64,000 nt of DNA, taken from contig CM060895.1 of the NCBI GenBank assembly GCA_030762935.1, positions 35,876,001 to 35,940,000 on the forward strand. The letters run 5' to 3'. The DNA comes from Hymenopus coronatus. Taxonomy: Eukaryota; Arthropoda; Insecta; Mantodea; Hymenopodidae. The position numbers and the translations under genes were made by a program. Below are positions 34,964 through 46,522 of this stretch, in pieces. Under the pieces are notes generated by a model. It made no database searches. It saw only the letters and a list, made by a program, of their open reading frames with translations, and was not told the DNA's origin. Position 1 is the stretch's first letter, and the number at the start of each line of letters is the position of its first letter.

Positions 34964-35460
34964 ATTTTTACTTTCTCTATACACGTACTATGTATATAGT
35001 GTATAGAGAAAGTACTGTATTGCACCCAAAAATTGCACCATGTACAGTGTCTTAGATGTGTATCTCGGTGTAGATGGCATAACAAAAAACAAAAGTTAGT
35101 TAAGCTTGAGAGAAAAACTACACAAAAAAATGTAAATCGCGTTAAAACATACATTTTTTTTAGTGATGTGCCCTCTTTATGGTTTCAATTTTAAAAGTAA
35201 ATTTTTCTCGAACTAGAAGCTCTTATTCGTTTTACTATATCATTTTTGTTTTACTCCGGGCATGGAAAGAGAATGGAATTTCAATGACAAACGCATAACG
35301 ACAGAACTTAAAAGATGTTTAATGTGACTTTAGCATAGTGTATTCCCTTATTCCCCTTCTACTTAAAAGGAAGCAAGTGATAGTCCGTCTGTGTGAGAAC
35401 AGCAACACTCAAAAACGAAAAGTTCATTAAATACCCACTGATATTTGAATTCTGGTTCTA
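34964..35460 (-). repeat. Family R, decayed reverse copy
   Basis: It starts with a near-perfect terminal palindrome (ACTTTCTCTATACAC .. GTGTATAGAGAAAGT). Later blocks are partly rearranged, with the ACTCAAAAACGAAAAG block displaced to about 35406. Confidence 0.7.
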
Positions 35461-35594
35461 TCGAGGATGCAATAAAGACCAGCCTTATCAAGAAAGCACA
35501 ACAACTGTTCATAGACAAATATGTACTTCGCTCAGTACCAGCGACAAGCAGCTTTCAAGATTTTATGCAAAAATGGCGTATGGCTGGAACCATT

Positions 35595-37447
35595 AAAAAT
35601 CTGATGTGCTCCATTCACATAGCCTTCCCTACATCTCGTCAACAAATGATTGTTAAAAAGCGTATTTACTTCATGCTAATCGAGAAAAAATTAGCAGAAA
35701 TAGTCATATTTCCTGCTTCCTCGTAAGTAGATGTGACATAAGGGAGTAAAATACGTTAAAGTGAAAGTCAAAAGCTGGTTGTTATGTGACTGGGGTTCCT
35801 TTGTTTGTATGGACAGGAGTTGACTAATTTTCGTATGAGAAAAGTATAAGTATTTTAAAGCTGAAAACAATACCTAGGAATATCTCAAAAACAATCAACT
35901 CCACGAATAAAAAATGTATATAACATAAATTGTACAGTCAAGGATCTCTACATTTTCTCTTAAGTTAGCATTTGTCCATCTCTAACGGTTTACCAGTTAT
36001 GCAAAATTAATCCAGAATAAAGAAGTTTTCATCGGCTATTCCCAGATAACTCAAGATTTTCATTTTATTTGGCAGGTAAATATCTTAATATACGATAATT
36101 TAATCCAAAAATTTAGAACCATTTATAAGAATATCAAAATTTTCGAAAAAAGTTCTATGTGCAGGGTAGTTGGGGGTGGGGAGATTTTCTTAAAAATCTT
36201 CGTGTCGTGTACTTTGAAGATACCAAACTAAATATAAAGTTTGTTATTCAACGCTATTTTCGTTTTTGAGCTACGCTGTCCACACACATACACACACGCA
36301 CACACATGCATACACGCTCACACACGGATTTTATTCTAAAAATCTTGTGTGTTACACTCACATGACTTTCTCTAGCTGCTCTACAAGCTTCTTACATAAG
36401 ATTATTCTTCTTCTGCACCTTGGTAATCGAGATAATCATTAGCAGAATGTTGTTATTACTTAGTTCCTTCTAAGTAGGAAGAAAATAAGGGAATACACTA
36501 GGCTAAACCGATAGTCAAATACTTTAAAAGCAGTCGTTATGCGATTATCAGTGCAAATCGGTTCTTTGCTTGGCCAGGAGTGGAACAAAAGAAATACGGA
36601 CATTTTCTGTCTGAGAAAAATATAAGTACTTCAAAACTGAAATCAATACAAGGAATATCTCGGAAACGTTACCTCCACAGCAAAAATGTAAAGGACATAA
36701 ATTGTGCGTTTTGACGAGATCTAAATTTTCTGTGTGGTAACTTTTGTCTATATCTCACGGCTTAGCAGTTAAGCAAAATTCGGCAAAATGCATCTAGAGT
36801 AAAGAGTCTTCAGAGGATATTCCCAGAAAATTCAAGATATACATTTATATACGAGATTTTAACCAAAATCGTTAGAGCCATTTTTTAGAAAATCAAAATT
36901 TTCGCAAATTTTTTTCATGTAAAGAGTAGTTCGGGGTGGGGAGTTTTCTTGATAAGCTTTGTGTCGCATCCTTGGAAGATATCATACTTAAATATCAACA
37001 GGCTTTTCGTTTTTGAGCTATACTGTCCACAGACCTCCTTCTCAAAATGCTACGCGTACTATGTACATATTGTATAGAGAAGGTTATGTAATGTACAAAC
37101 ATTTTTATACCGAGATTTTACCGGGAAATACATGTTTTGGGTCCCTCTGAATCCAGAAAAAGCATTTTTGGAAAAATATCCGCGCGTGTGTGTGTGTGTG
37201 TGTGTGTGTGTTGTGCCTGTAGATAGCACAGCTCAAATATGAAAATACCGTTAAATACCAAATTTGCTATTTAAGTTTGGTATCTCCCAATGATGCGACA
37301 CGAAGATTTCCAAGAAAATCCCCCCATACTCAACCATCCTTTATATAGAACTTTTTTCGAGGTGAAATCTCGGTATCAAATTTTTGGGTGCATTATAATA
37401 CCTTCTCTACACACTATGTACATAGTGCCTGTAGAGAAAGTAAAATT
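35595..37447. repeat. Family R cluster, mixed orientations
   Basis: About 35595-36345 and 36346-37045 read plus, 37046-37362 reads minus, and 37363-37447 is a plus-oriented 3' end. Each joins the next without a spacer. Confidence 0.75.
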
Positions 37448-37462
37448 GTAACATAAAACAGA

Positions 37463-37600
37463 ATGCCTTCTATCCGGACCTCTCAGCTTACGGCACGAAT
37501 TAATGAAATGATGACTAGGAGTCCCCGAAAGTCTACCACAAGATTGGCTCAAAAGGTACATGCGAGTAGGAGAAGTGTGTTGAAGCAACACCCTCTAGAT
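37463..37600 (+). pseudogene. Mariner-like transposase, N-terminal helix-turn-helix piece
   Basis: MPSIRTSQLTARINEMM followed by TRSPRKSTTRLAQKVHASRR and SVLKQH matches the N-terminal DNA-binding region (RSPRKSTRRLAQ..SR.SV) of a widespread insect mariner-like transposase family. The frame ends abruptly where hAT copy 2 begins. The DDE part of the same type of protein appears at 42926-43949, beyond two inserted elements, which suggests one split gene. Confidence 0.7.
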
Positions 37601-37905
37601 CAACGGTTCCCAACCGGTGTGTCCCGGCACCCTAGGGTGCCGTGTGATTGGCTAAGGGGTGCCGCGAGATATTGAGATAAACGAAAAAAAAATAACTTCT
37701 ACTGAAGCCTTAAGTCTTGTAAGGTCTTGAAATAAAATAAGTCAAATCAATTACTCTCATGCACGGCAGATGGTGATAGTGGTCGATTCATTTCAATAAT
37801 TCAGTTATACTAGTATCCCACAGATGGCGTTACAGCTATACCCTGCCGAACATTCCCGAGACTACTCGCTTCCTCACGAACATTCTCGAGACTTTGACAG
37901 ATGAA

Positions 37906-37940
37906 TATATAAAAGTATACGCCGCTTGGCGCTTTCAGTT
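37906..37940 (+). promoter_or_regulatory. TATA box and initiator of hAT copy 2
   Basis: TATATAAAAG at 37906 is followed 31 bp later by the initiator TCAGTT (A at 37937). The transposase ATG is at 37973. Confidence 0.65.
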
Positions 37941-37972
37941 GTCCTCCTCGCGTTGGCTCACAATGTTTAGCT

Positions 37973-39723
37973 ATGGATAAGTTCATTGTTAAACGTAAAC
38001 GCCAGGACAATGAAAGTGAACAGTCGGCTCCTACTGCTTGCTTTAAAAGGCCAAATCTTACAGTTTCTCCCGGACCGTCGAATTCACCACATAAAGAAGA
38101 CAAACGAAAGAAAAGAACATACCAGGACAGTTACTTAGCGTATGGATTTAAGTGGAATAACAACGAGGAAAACCCTATCCCTGTGTGTTTAGTTTGTGGC
38201 GAAACACTTAGCAACGAGGCCATGGTACCTAGCAAACTGAAGCGGCATCTTACAACAAAGCATCCTAGTGTGTCACAGAAAAGTGTAATCTATTTTTCAC
38301 ATATATTGGAAGGGGAGAAGAAAACAGCTGTGCGAATGGTAAAGAGAATGACCATAGGTGATACCGCTCTTGAAGCCTCATTTAAAGTAGTAGAACTGAT
38401 AGCTAAAAAAAAGAAACCTCATACTCTTGGAGAGGAAATCATTGGCCCTGCATGTCAAGTTATAGTTTCAACAATACTTGGCGAAGGAGCAGCTAATCAA
38501 ATTTCGAAAGTTCCTCTGTCCAACAACACAATCAGCCGCAGGATATCTGAAATGTCATGCAATATCAACGAACAAGTCACGGAGAAAATAAAAACTTATA
38601 GAACATTTGCTTTGCAAGTAGATAAGAGTCTCGATATTGGTGACAAACCGCAACTCCTTGGTTTTATCAGATATATTGATGAAACAGATATTAGTGAACA
38701 GCTTCTGTTCTGTAGACCGCTGGAGACTACAACCACAGGCCATGATATTTTCGTTTCTATTAATTCCTATCTCAATGACCATGATCTTTCATGGAAAGAC
38801 TGTTGTGGTATATGTACAGATGGTGCACCATCTATGTCTGGGAAAATTAAAGGTTTTACTGCCAGAGCTCTCAATGAAAATCCATCCATTATTATAACTC
38901 ACTGTTTTCTGCACAGAGAGGCATTAGTCGTGAAAGCGTGCAATGAAGATTTTGCTGAAGTGTTTAACCAAGTTGTGAAAATGGTGAACTATATGAAGTC
39001 TTGACCTTTAAAGTGCAGAATTTTTGAACAGTTATGTCGCGCAACGGATGCAGCTCATACCTCTTTGTTACTTCACACAGAAGTAAGGTGGTTGTCGCGG
39101 GGTCGTGTATTGAACCGGTTTCTCGAACTTTTTTAAGGATGAAAATCAAGACACATTTCATGAGCTCTTACTAAGTGATTCTTGGTGTTTTGAACTGTCG
39201 TATCTGGCAGCTATTTTTCATAAGCTGAATGAACTGAATGTTTCGATGCAGGGTCGACATGAAACAATAATCTCCTCAACCAATAAAATGAAAGGTTTTA
39301 AAAGAAAACTTAGTTCTTGGAAGTCTGCAGTTCAAAAAGGTGATTTGTCGAACTTTCCATCTCTTCTTAATGTGGCAGGAGATAAAGATCTGGGTAAGCT
39401 GAAAGACCGCATTTGTGATCACTTATCAAGATTGCAAGATGCAATAGATGCGTACTTTCCAACTATTTCCACTACGAATCTCGACTGGGTTGTCTCACCA
39501 TTTGATGTCGTAGATAGTGCAGAGGAAATAGATTTCACTGCTTGCGAACGAGATGAATTTATTGATCTTTGCGCTGATTCCACACTCAAAGGTAAGTTCA
39601 CCCAGAGTGAGGCATCGGTGGCTAGTTTTTAGCTTCAACGGATAGATTCCGTGTTTCACTGTCAACTGTAAGACCCGACATCACATATCTGTGCTCTAAG
39701 CATCAATCACAAGTTTCACATTA
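37973..39723 (+). pseudogene. ZBED/SCAND3-like hAT transposase, copy 2 (broken)
   Basis: The first 343 codons are open: MDKFIVKRKRQDNESEQ.., BED zinc finger at about residues 45-95 (FKWNNNEENPIPVCLVCGE, LKRHLTTKH), then the catalytic region (FALQVDKSLDI, GICTDGAPSMSG, ITHCFLHREAL). The family Asp-Glu at LQVDES is changed to LQVDKS here. A TGA at 39001 replaces CGA of copy 1. About 17 nt are lost near 39130, shifting the frame. A deletion of roughly 135 bp near 39645 removes the C-terminal hAT dimerisation segment. The remaining piece, 39246-39632, is open. It is inactive as it stands. Confidence 0.9.
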
Positions 39724-40076
39724 ATCATTAATCGAACAAAATTTATTGATGTATTTTTTACTCAGTGATTGTAGTAAAGTTTACTGTATTATGTTATGGT
39801 GTACGTTATTATTATATAATATTTCAATAAATTAACATATTAAGCTTAATTTTCTTTTAATTCAAGGAAGGGTGCCCCTAGTGTTTAATGTTATTCCCAA
39901 GGGTGCCGTGAACTTCAAAAGGTTGGGAAACACTGCTCTATATACTGAAAAGCCTGACAACTGCCTGTGCCGTTTCCTGTGACGTCATCACCTGGAGGCG
40001 AACTACTATTCTGCGAAGTTCGTTTGAGTATTGTGTTAGCATTCTTGCTAATTGTAGTGCATTATTTAGTGTAATA

Positions 40077-40215
40077 ATGGTGCTCAAGTGTTGTGTGCCG
40101 AACTGCAAGGGAAATTATGATCTGGACAATAAAATGAATGCGTTCAAGTTTTCGAAACTATAGGTTATGTGACAGAAATTATTGCATGCCATTCCAAGGG
40201 AGAGCTATTAAGTTA
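40077..40215 (+). pseudogene. THAP domain first exon, broken
   Basis: ATG at 40077 reads MVLKCCVPNCKGNYDLDN then KMNAFKFSKL before TAG. This is the N-terminus of a THAP zinc finger (CCVPNC supplies the first two ligands). In the same frame beyond TAG and TGA stops, QKLLHAIPRE continues the family pattern (W.xAIPRE). THAP domains occur at the N-terminus of P-element transposases and in some host DNA-binding proteins. Position just inside the left inverted end supports the former. The later Cys and His ligands were not found. Confidence 0.65.
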
Positions 40216-40644
40216 TGAATTATTCTGTGGTAAGATTAATTACAACATATTTAACATATTAATTATTAGAAATGCAAGAATTTTGCAAATATTAATAAGT
40301 GCATATGAATCCATATTATAGTATGTAAACCTAAACTTTGCCTTTAGAACTCCATTGCAGTTTAATAGTGCTATCCACATGTCTGCAGTTATAAATAACA
40401 ATAAATGTTACCATTGTTAATATTAATAATAATTATTATTATTGTTGTTATTATTATTATTACAATGTTTAGAGCAATACAATTACCAGAAGGAGTTAAC
40501 CTAAACTCTGCTGTATTTAGTTCGGGAATTCATTAGTAGTGTAATGCTAAAAAATCCAAGATGCAGCCGAAATTGATATTCAATATCACTGTAGAATTCT
40601 AGATTAAAAGCAAACTATAACAATATCGAGCAATAATTATACCT

Positions 40645-41220
40645 AACCTGTTCAATTTTATCAATTGAGTCCATTGGGGAGGTAATGCTACCATAATCTT
40701 AGCTCCACCTATATAACCTTAAACATTTAGCAAGCCGCAAGGAAAGTAATTATACCTTAATCTTACTGCACTGTAGGCAATGATAAAATATAACCTGTTA
40801 AATTTAGTAAGCCATTAGGTGAAGTAATTTAAAAAAAAACTAACATGTTAAATTTATCCAACCACTGAGGATATTAAGCTGCTATAACCTTAGAAAAATC
40901 TGTAGGTGATGATAAAACCTAACCTGTTACTTTTTGCAAGCCATAAGGGAAATAATGTTACAAAAAAATTAACATGATGAATTTAACAAATCACCAAAGT
41001 AAGAAAACCTGTAGATGACGATAAAGCCTAACCTATTAGATTTAGCAGCCATTAAGGAAGTTATTTTGCACAAGAAAAAGACAATATGTTGAATTTAGCA
41101 AATCGCTGAAATAAATAAGCTACCTCACAATCTTAGAAAAACCTGTAGGTGATGATAAAGCTTAACCTGTTAAATGTAGTAAGCCATAAGGGAATTTATT
41201 TTACTTTAAGGGAACTTAGT
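40645..41220. repeat. Degenerate tandem array, unit about 110-147 bp
   Basis: AACCTGTTAAATTTAGTAAGCC-like starts occur at about 40645, 40792, 40920, 41030 and 41164. Each is followed by AAACCTGTAGGTGATGATAA-like sequence. Confidence 0.75.
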
Positions 41221-42188
41221 AGATGATCAAATCTGCCAGTTTTTGTTTTTGGCATAAATAAATTCTTTATTCTTTCCTAATTTATAAAATATATAACTTT
41301 AATGTGTTTTGCTGCATTTAAGTTGTTCAAAACATATTTTATCTACCCAGATATCTTTCAAATCCAGCAGAGGCATGTCCCTGTTACTGAAAATCATATC
41401 TCTTTTGTTTGCGCTAATATTTCACTGCTGTACATTTTTTTTTTTTTTTGTGCCTAGCCAAATATATTGACTGTTGTTAAGTGCAGCATTCTTTTTCCTT
41501 TGTTTCTCCACATGGGTTTACATTGAAGAAAGTTTCTTTGTTAACTAGATTAGGATTTTTGAGCATAAAAGAATACATGCATTCGTACTAAAAATCCCCC
41601 AAATCCTCTTTCCAAACATTTTCTTCTGTCCGTTCTGTATTTTTATGTCGATAGAGTGTTTTATGTTTTTCTAAGGAATACCAATGACGGATTTGGTATA
41701 AATACATAGTTGTAAGTTTGCAGGAACATGCAGACATGCATAAAGCTTTATGGACATAGATTAATGACAAAAACAATCGCAAACAAAAGAGATATCAAAG
41801 TTAACAAACTGATTTTTAAATACGTTTTTTACGGTAAGCATAATGCTCTTAAAGGCAATTTTGTATAGACGTCCGCTTATTAAATGTTATTGTAATTTTA
41901 AGTAAGAGATAAATGCAACCATTATAAGCTTACATGGGATCCTGTTTATCTGCTTTCCTTGTTACTTTCCTTTTCCATTTATTCAATTTAACTAGCTAAA
42001 ATCACCGGTGTTGTTCATGGTATCACGATTTATACCTACAGGACAGTTTAAGTTGCACTTGCCCAAAAATAGTATAGTATTATTGAACATTTATTCCATC
42101 TTTAAATCTATGATCACAAATCTTTAGGAAATTTGCAGTCTATTTTGGTCTCAATAAAATACGTTATTTGCATTAAAATAGCATACTG
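41221..42188. other. AT-rich interior of the P-like element, nothing recognised
   Basis: No open frame of note and no similarity to P transposase could be seen on either strand. Confidence 0.4.
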
Positions 42189-42680
42189 TGTTGGAGAATG
42201 TGTAGAGAAATCCCTGTGAACGTAACATCGAACGAATATCTAATTCTAAGCTAGACAGTAACTAAGGGCCAATTCTGTTGAATGTGTGTAAATTGATACC
42301 TCGATTAACGTGAATAAGTTCTTGCTTTAGTGTGTTGGAAAAGGTGTAGAGAAAGTACTGTAAATGTAATATCGAACGAAATGTCGAATTGTAAGCCAGG
42401 CAGTAACTAAGGTTTAACTCTGCTGGAATTTTGTAAATGGATATTTCAATTAGTATGAAGAATAATCCTTATCATAGTCGTTAGAGAATGTGTAGAGAAA
42501 GCTTTGTGAATGTAACGGAGTATGAGTTTTTATCTAGAATAACTAAGGGTTAAATCTGTTCCATTTGTGTGAATGGATATCTGGATTAACATGAAGTATA
42601 AACCCGTGTTATCATAATATGCAGAGAAAGTCATGTGAGTGAAATATAGAACGGAATATGAATTATAAGCTAGACAGCGT
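42189..42680. repeat. About 143-bp tandem repeat built on a family R terminus
   Basis: Units begin near 42189, 42332, 42479 and 42614 with (GTTGGAGAAT)GTGTAGAGAAA, then (G/A)TGTAA..GAACG and AGCTAGACAGTAACTAAGG. GTAGAGAAAGTxxTGTGAATG is also the terminus of family R. Confidence 0.75.
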
Positions 42681-42689
42681 TTTATTACA

Positions 42690-42790
42690 AATACATACAT
42701 ATACATATATTAATACATACGTATACATACATGCATACATATACATATATTAAAATATTCAAATACATACATGCATACACTGACTTCTAT
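42690..42790. repeat. (ATACAT)n-like degenerate microsatellite
   Basis: ATACATACATATACATAT-type motifs run with interruptions across this stretch. Confidence 0.8.
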
Positions 42791-43265
42791 ATATTAAGAT
42801 GAGTTAAATATTATTTGTTTATGCGCACATAAATCAGTATTTATCATTGACAGAGTGCACGTCAATGCTAAGCAAGCGATCGCCTCTTGCACGTGACGTC
42901 ACAGTGGTGTTGTGAGGCCTTACCTCTCTAGAAGGTATTGTCCTTGAAGTCCTTGAAACTCAAACCGTAGATACCAAGCGACAACTGTACAACAACTGAA
43001 TGAGCCCGATAGTCAAACGTGTATATTTCTGCCGCTGGTTGGTAGACATGTTGCAGATGGTCATATGGACCCTCCTGAGTCATGAGGCTTAGTTTCAATT
43101 ATCGGGATACTTGAACTCCCAGAACAGCAGGTATTGGGCGACACAAAATCCTAACCTAGTTTTCGATCAACCCCTGCACGACCAAAAGATCGTGGTGTGG
43201 TGCGCTATGACTGCAAAATGCATTATCGGTCTGATCTTCTTCAACACTACATCAACACGAATAGT

Positions 43266-43289
43266 TTTTTTTTTTTGGGGGGGGGGGGA
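43266..43289. repeat. Homopolymer junction T11/G11
   Basis: A run of T is followed directly by a run of G inside the mariner-like remnant. It is prone to sequencing error and could itself be an assembly artefact. Confidence 0.7.
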
Positions 43290-43446
43290 TGATGAGTTTT
43301 ACCCCCAACTGACAGAAGAGGAGCATAATTACTGCTCCTTTCAATAAGATGGAGCAAGATGTTCACTGAAGAAAGGACTGTGAGCAAAACCACATGGCCT
43401 CCGCGGTAATCATATTTGTCGACATGTGATTTATATTTATAGAGGC

Positions 43447-43796
43447 ACTTGAGTGGTTCGAACGCTCACCTCCTATCTAGGCGGCTGGGATTCGAACCCA
43501 AACTCCCGCATGTGGGATTTTTTGTAGACGAAGCGGCGTCTGGGCGGGTTTTCTCCGGGTCCTCCGGTTTCCCCCGCCACTCATTCCACCAATTGCTCCA
43601 TCATCACCGTTCCTATCATCAATTTCGCCTATATTTTATATCATCCACTTCCTCCTGGCAATAGGCCCACCCCTCGTAACAGGGTTTCATTCTGTGGTTT
43701 CGTGCCGTTGACTCCCCGAAAAGCTTCTAAACCTTAGGTATTGGCTGGTAAGTCTTAGGGGGGGGGGTGTCAGTCCTACGATTACGAAACGAAACT
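43447..43796 (+). mobile_element. tRNA-derived SINE (my S2), full-length type
   Basis: The head GAGTGGTTCGAACGCTCACC and a B box GGGATTCGAACCC are followed by the shared core (GGCGGGTTTTCTCCGGGTCC) and a tail ending GATTACGAAACGAAAC. It interrupts the mariner-like gene. Confidence 0.8.
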
Positions 43797-45009
43797 CTCC
43801 ATACCATTGTTGACCTCAAGGATGACATCAACCAAGAACTGTAACCGCAGCATCGCAAATGAGGAATTGACACGTGATTTCATGAACCTATTAAAACGTG
43901 TACAGAAGTATCTAGATGCAAATGGAGGGCACTTCCAACATTTATTATGAAGGTAAATGTATTTTATTCCATTTGAAGTCCTTCAAATCATTAGAAGTTT
44001 GTTTAACATTGATGTCATAACACGAGGCTGTTTATCTGCCCAAACCTCACGACAGATCACATGTAATATCTTGAATTTTTCGGAAACAGCCTCTGAAAAC
44101 CTCTTCATTCTGGATGACTGTTGTTCAACTGCTGAGATATACACAAAACATGCAGATCTCGTTAAAGCACATAAGATATGTCTAATATACTTTTATGTAG
44201 TTAACATTGCTGCGATATTCCTAGTTATTGGTTTAATTTTTCAATACTAAAAATTTTTAAAAGAGAAACTTGTTATTCGTTTTCTTCTATTTTACTCCGG
44301 ATCATGCAAATAAGATGAAACTTCATCATCTAGCGATTGTTTCTACAAATATTTTACTGCCGTTTTATTCTAAAATTTTCCTTTATTCCTTTTGTTGTTA
44401 CTAGGAAATAAATAAAAAATTCATTTCTGCTAACGTGCCTTGAAGTGGATAGAAGAACATGCACTTTAAGTGTAGTTTGCTACAGAACAGGTAGAGATAG
44501 TCATATGAATGTAACATTCTTACTTTCTGTACAAAGGTAGAGAAATTATTGTACTCCACCCAAAAATTGGATACCGAAATCTCTATGGCAATACACGTTT
44601 TATTTAATATCCCCAGTATAAAACATACTTTTAGAAAAAGGTCTGTATGAATATGTTTGTCCGTGTGGCGTTGAATCCAATAACTCAAAAACGAAGTCAG
44701 TGCAGTACCAAAATTGATATTTAAATTTAGTATCTGTCAAGGATACGAAAAGAAGATATCCAGGAAAGTTACCCCATCCCAAACTATATTTTACATGGAC
44801 AAAATTTTTTTTTTTTTTTTTTATTTTCTCAAAAAATTGCTCTGATGACTTTGATTAAATACTCTGTACTAAGGATATTCACAGGAAAAATTAAGTGCAT
44901 ACCTCGAATTTCCTGAGATTGTCTCTGATGTCCGCTTCTTCTTTTGTATAACTGGTAAACCATAAGCGATACAGGAAAATCTACTGCACAAAATGTAAAT
45001 TTCCTTAAC

Positions 45010-46522
45010 ACATTGTCACATGCAGAATGTGGTACTACTGCGTTAGGATCCACATTCTAAGCGTGGCATGATTGACTAATTAATTTTTATTGTTTTGGCT
45101 GTACTGTAGAAAAGGTTCACGGGAGCGTGGCTTTTCGGCCTCTTTGCCAGTGGGACGCCGTGGGGTGCGCATCGCACGTTTTTTAGTAATCATGTAATTT
45201 ATAATGGAGCTATAGTATTCACCCAGATTTTGGCTACGCATCATCCAGCGTCAACATAACAGGTAAAAGTTTAATACATCAATTAGCTGGAATTACTTTT
45301 GAATTAACATGTTTTAATTTAGTAGTTTGATTTTGTTCCCACATTTCCTTGTTTTACTCCTGAGTTTGCTAATTTCCCATAAGTTAGCATGGAGGATACG
45401 TCCCTCATGTCGCATCCAGTTAGAATAGTTTTGTATTTGCCTTTCGCAGCCACAGCGAGTTCCCCGAGTTATTAGTAGAAAAGGCGGTTGCGACATATTG
45501 GTGAGAGGTACCGAGAGGGGAACACGCGCAGCAGAGAGTTCCAGATCAGCAAAGACCTTGCACCAAAAACAAACAAAAGAATCATACACCACTACAGTCG
45601 TGGCACCAAGGCCACTTATTGGGCACCATTCCAACATGCAGATGGTCCTTGCCCCATTTTTTTTCTCCTCTTCGTTCTATCATAAACTTATGATAATAAA
45701 CATCGTGTGGTGTAAAGTGGAATAGTGAGGCTCTTACTATTTTATTGCCTCCTGTGCAAGTGCTGTGAAAAAAAAAAAAAAAAAAGAGAAAGAAACAAAA
45801 GAAGAATTTTTTTTTTTTTTTTTTTTTTTTGCGTGTTCTTCCCATAAACTCTTTATTAGCAGGACGCAAACTATGAAGAAAAAAAATCACTTTTTTTTAT
45901 ATTATCAATTTTTTTTGGCCACCCAACATAACAATCTATTAATGTATGTGTAATTTGTACCATAAAGGAAATTTTTTTGTATATTTTGCCGCAGACGCCA
46001 AAATCTTGGTAAAGCAGGGGGAGATGTCACATGAAGAATGTGGTACTACTGCGTTAGGATCCACATTCTAAGTGTGGCATGATTGACTAATTAATTTTTA
46101 TTGTTTTGGCTGTACTGTAGAAAAGGTTAGTTTAATATAACCACGGGAGCGTGGCTTTTGCGGTCTCTTTGCCAACGGGACGACGTGGGTGCGCATCGCA
46201 CGTTTTTAGTAATCATGTAATTAATAATGGAGCTATAGTATTCACCCAGATTTTGGCTACGCATCATCCAGCGTCAACATAACAGGTAAAAGTTTAATAT
46301 ATCAATTAGCTGGAATTACTCTTGAATTAACATGTTTTAATTTAGTAGTTTGATTTTGTTCCCACATTTCCTTGTTTTACTCCTGAGTTTGCTAATTTCC
46401 CATAAGTTAGCATGGGGGATACGTCCCTCATGTCGCATCCAGTTAGAATAGTTCTGTATTTGCCTTTCGCAGCCACAGCGAGTTCCCCGAGTTATTAGTA
46501 GAAAAGGCGGTTGCGACAACAT
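45010..46522. mobile_element. Non-autonomous short LTR retrotransposon (TRIM type)
   Basis: Direct LTRs lie at 45014-45495 (482 bp) and 46025-46518 (494 bp), both starting TGTCACATG and ending TTGCGACA. A 4-bp duplication ACAT flanks the element at 45010-45013 and 46519-46522. A purine tract (AAAGCAGGGGGAGA) precedes the right LTR and TTGGTGAGAGGTACCGAG follows the left LTR as a possible primer-binding region. The 529-bp interior has no gag or pol. Left LTR lacks about 12 bp (TTAGTTTAATATAACC region) present in the right one. Confidence 0.92.
45764..45832. repeat. Poly-A and poly-T tracts facing each other inside the TRIM
   Basis: About 18 A residues, a purine-rich spacer and about 25 T residues could form a hairpin within the element interior. 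Confidence 0.8.

Larger units (their letters stand above)
37601..39935 (+). mobile_element. hAT-Buster-like transposon, copy 2
   Basis: The element is 2335 bp long with ends CAACGGTTCCCAACC and GGTTGGGAAACACTG. It is flanked by CTCTAGAT (37593-37600) and CTCTATAT (39936-39943), an 8-bp target duplication with one change and TA at positions 4-5. It shares both transposase and untranslated regions with copy 1. Confidence 0.9.
39944..42925 (+). mobile_element. P-element-like transposon (degenerate), proposed limits
   Basis: A THAP-type exon near the left end, inverted ends and an 8-bp flank suggest a P-like element. The left end reads ACTGAAAAGCCTGACAAC and the inverse of the right end AGGTAAGGCCTCACAAC; further in, CTGTGACGTCA is shared exactly (about 39990 and 42905). 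The flanks are CTCTATAT (39936-39943) and CTCTAGAA (42926-42933). No catalytic domain was recognised; two degenerate tandem arrays fill much of it. Confidence 0.45.
42926..43949 (+). pseudogene. Mariner-like transposase, central and C-terminal parts, split by a SINE
   Basis: Pieces in order are YFCRWLVDMLQMV (about 43021-43060), FQLSGYLNSQNSRYW with ATQNPNLVFDQPLHDQKIVV and WCAMTAKCIIGLIFFN (about 43095-43250), then the QxDGA motif near 43347 with a stop in front of the catalytic Asp. After a SINE, ETLHTIVDLKDDINQEL resumes at about 43795, and in another frame MNLLKRVQKYLDANGGHFQH followed by LL and TGA closes the gene at 43949. That closing motif is typical of this mariner-like family. About 90 residues around the third acidic residue are missing. 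With 37463-37600 it probably represents one gene broken by several insertions. Confidence 0.8.

Noticed and set aside
45488..45953. Several overlapping frames inside the TRIM element
   Set aside because: They lie in LTR and homopolymer sequence and show no gag or pol similarity.
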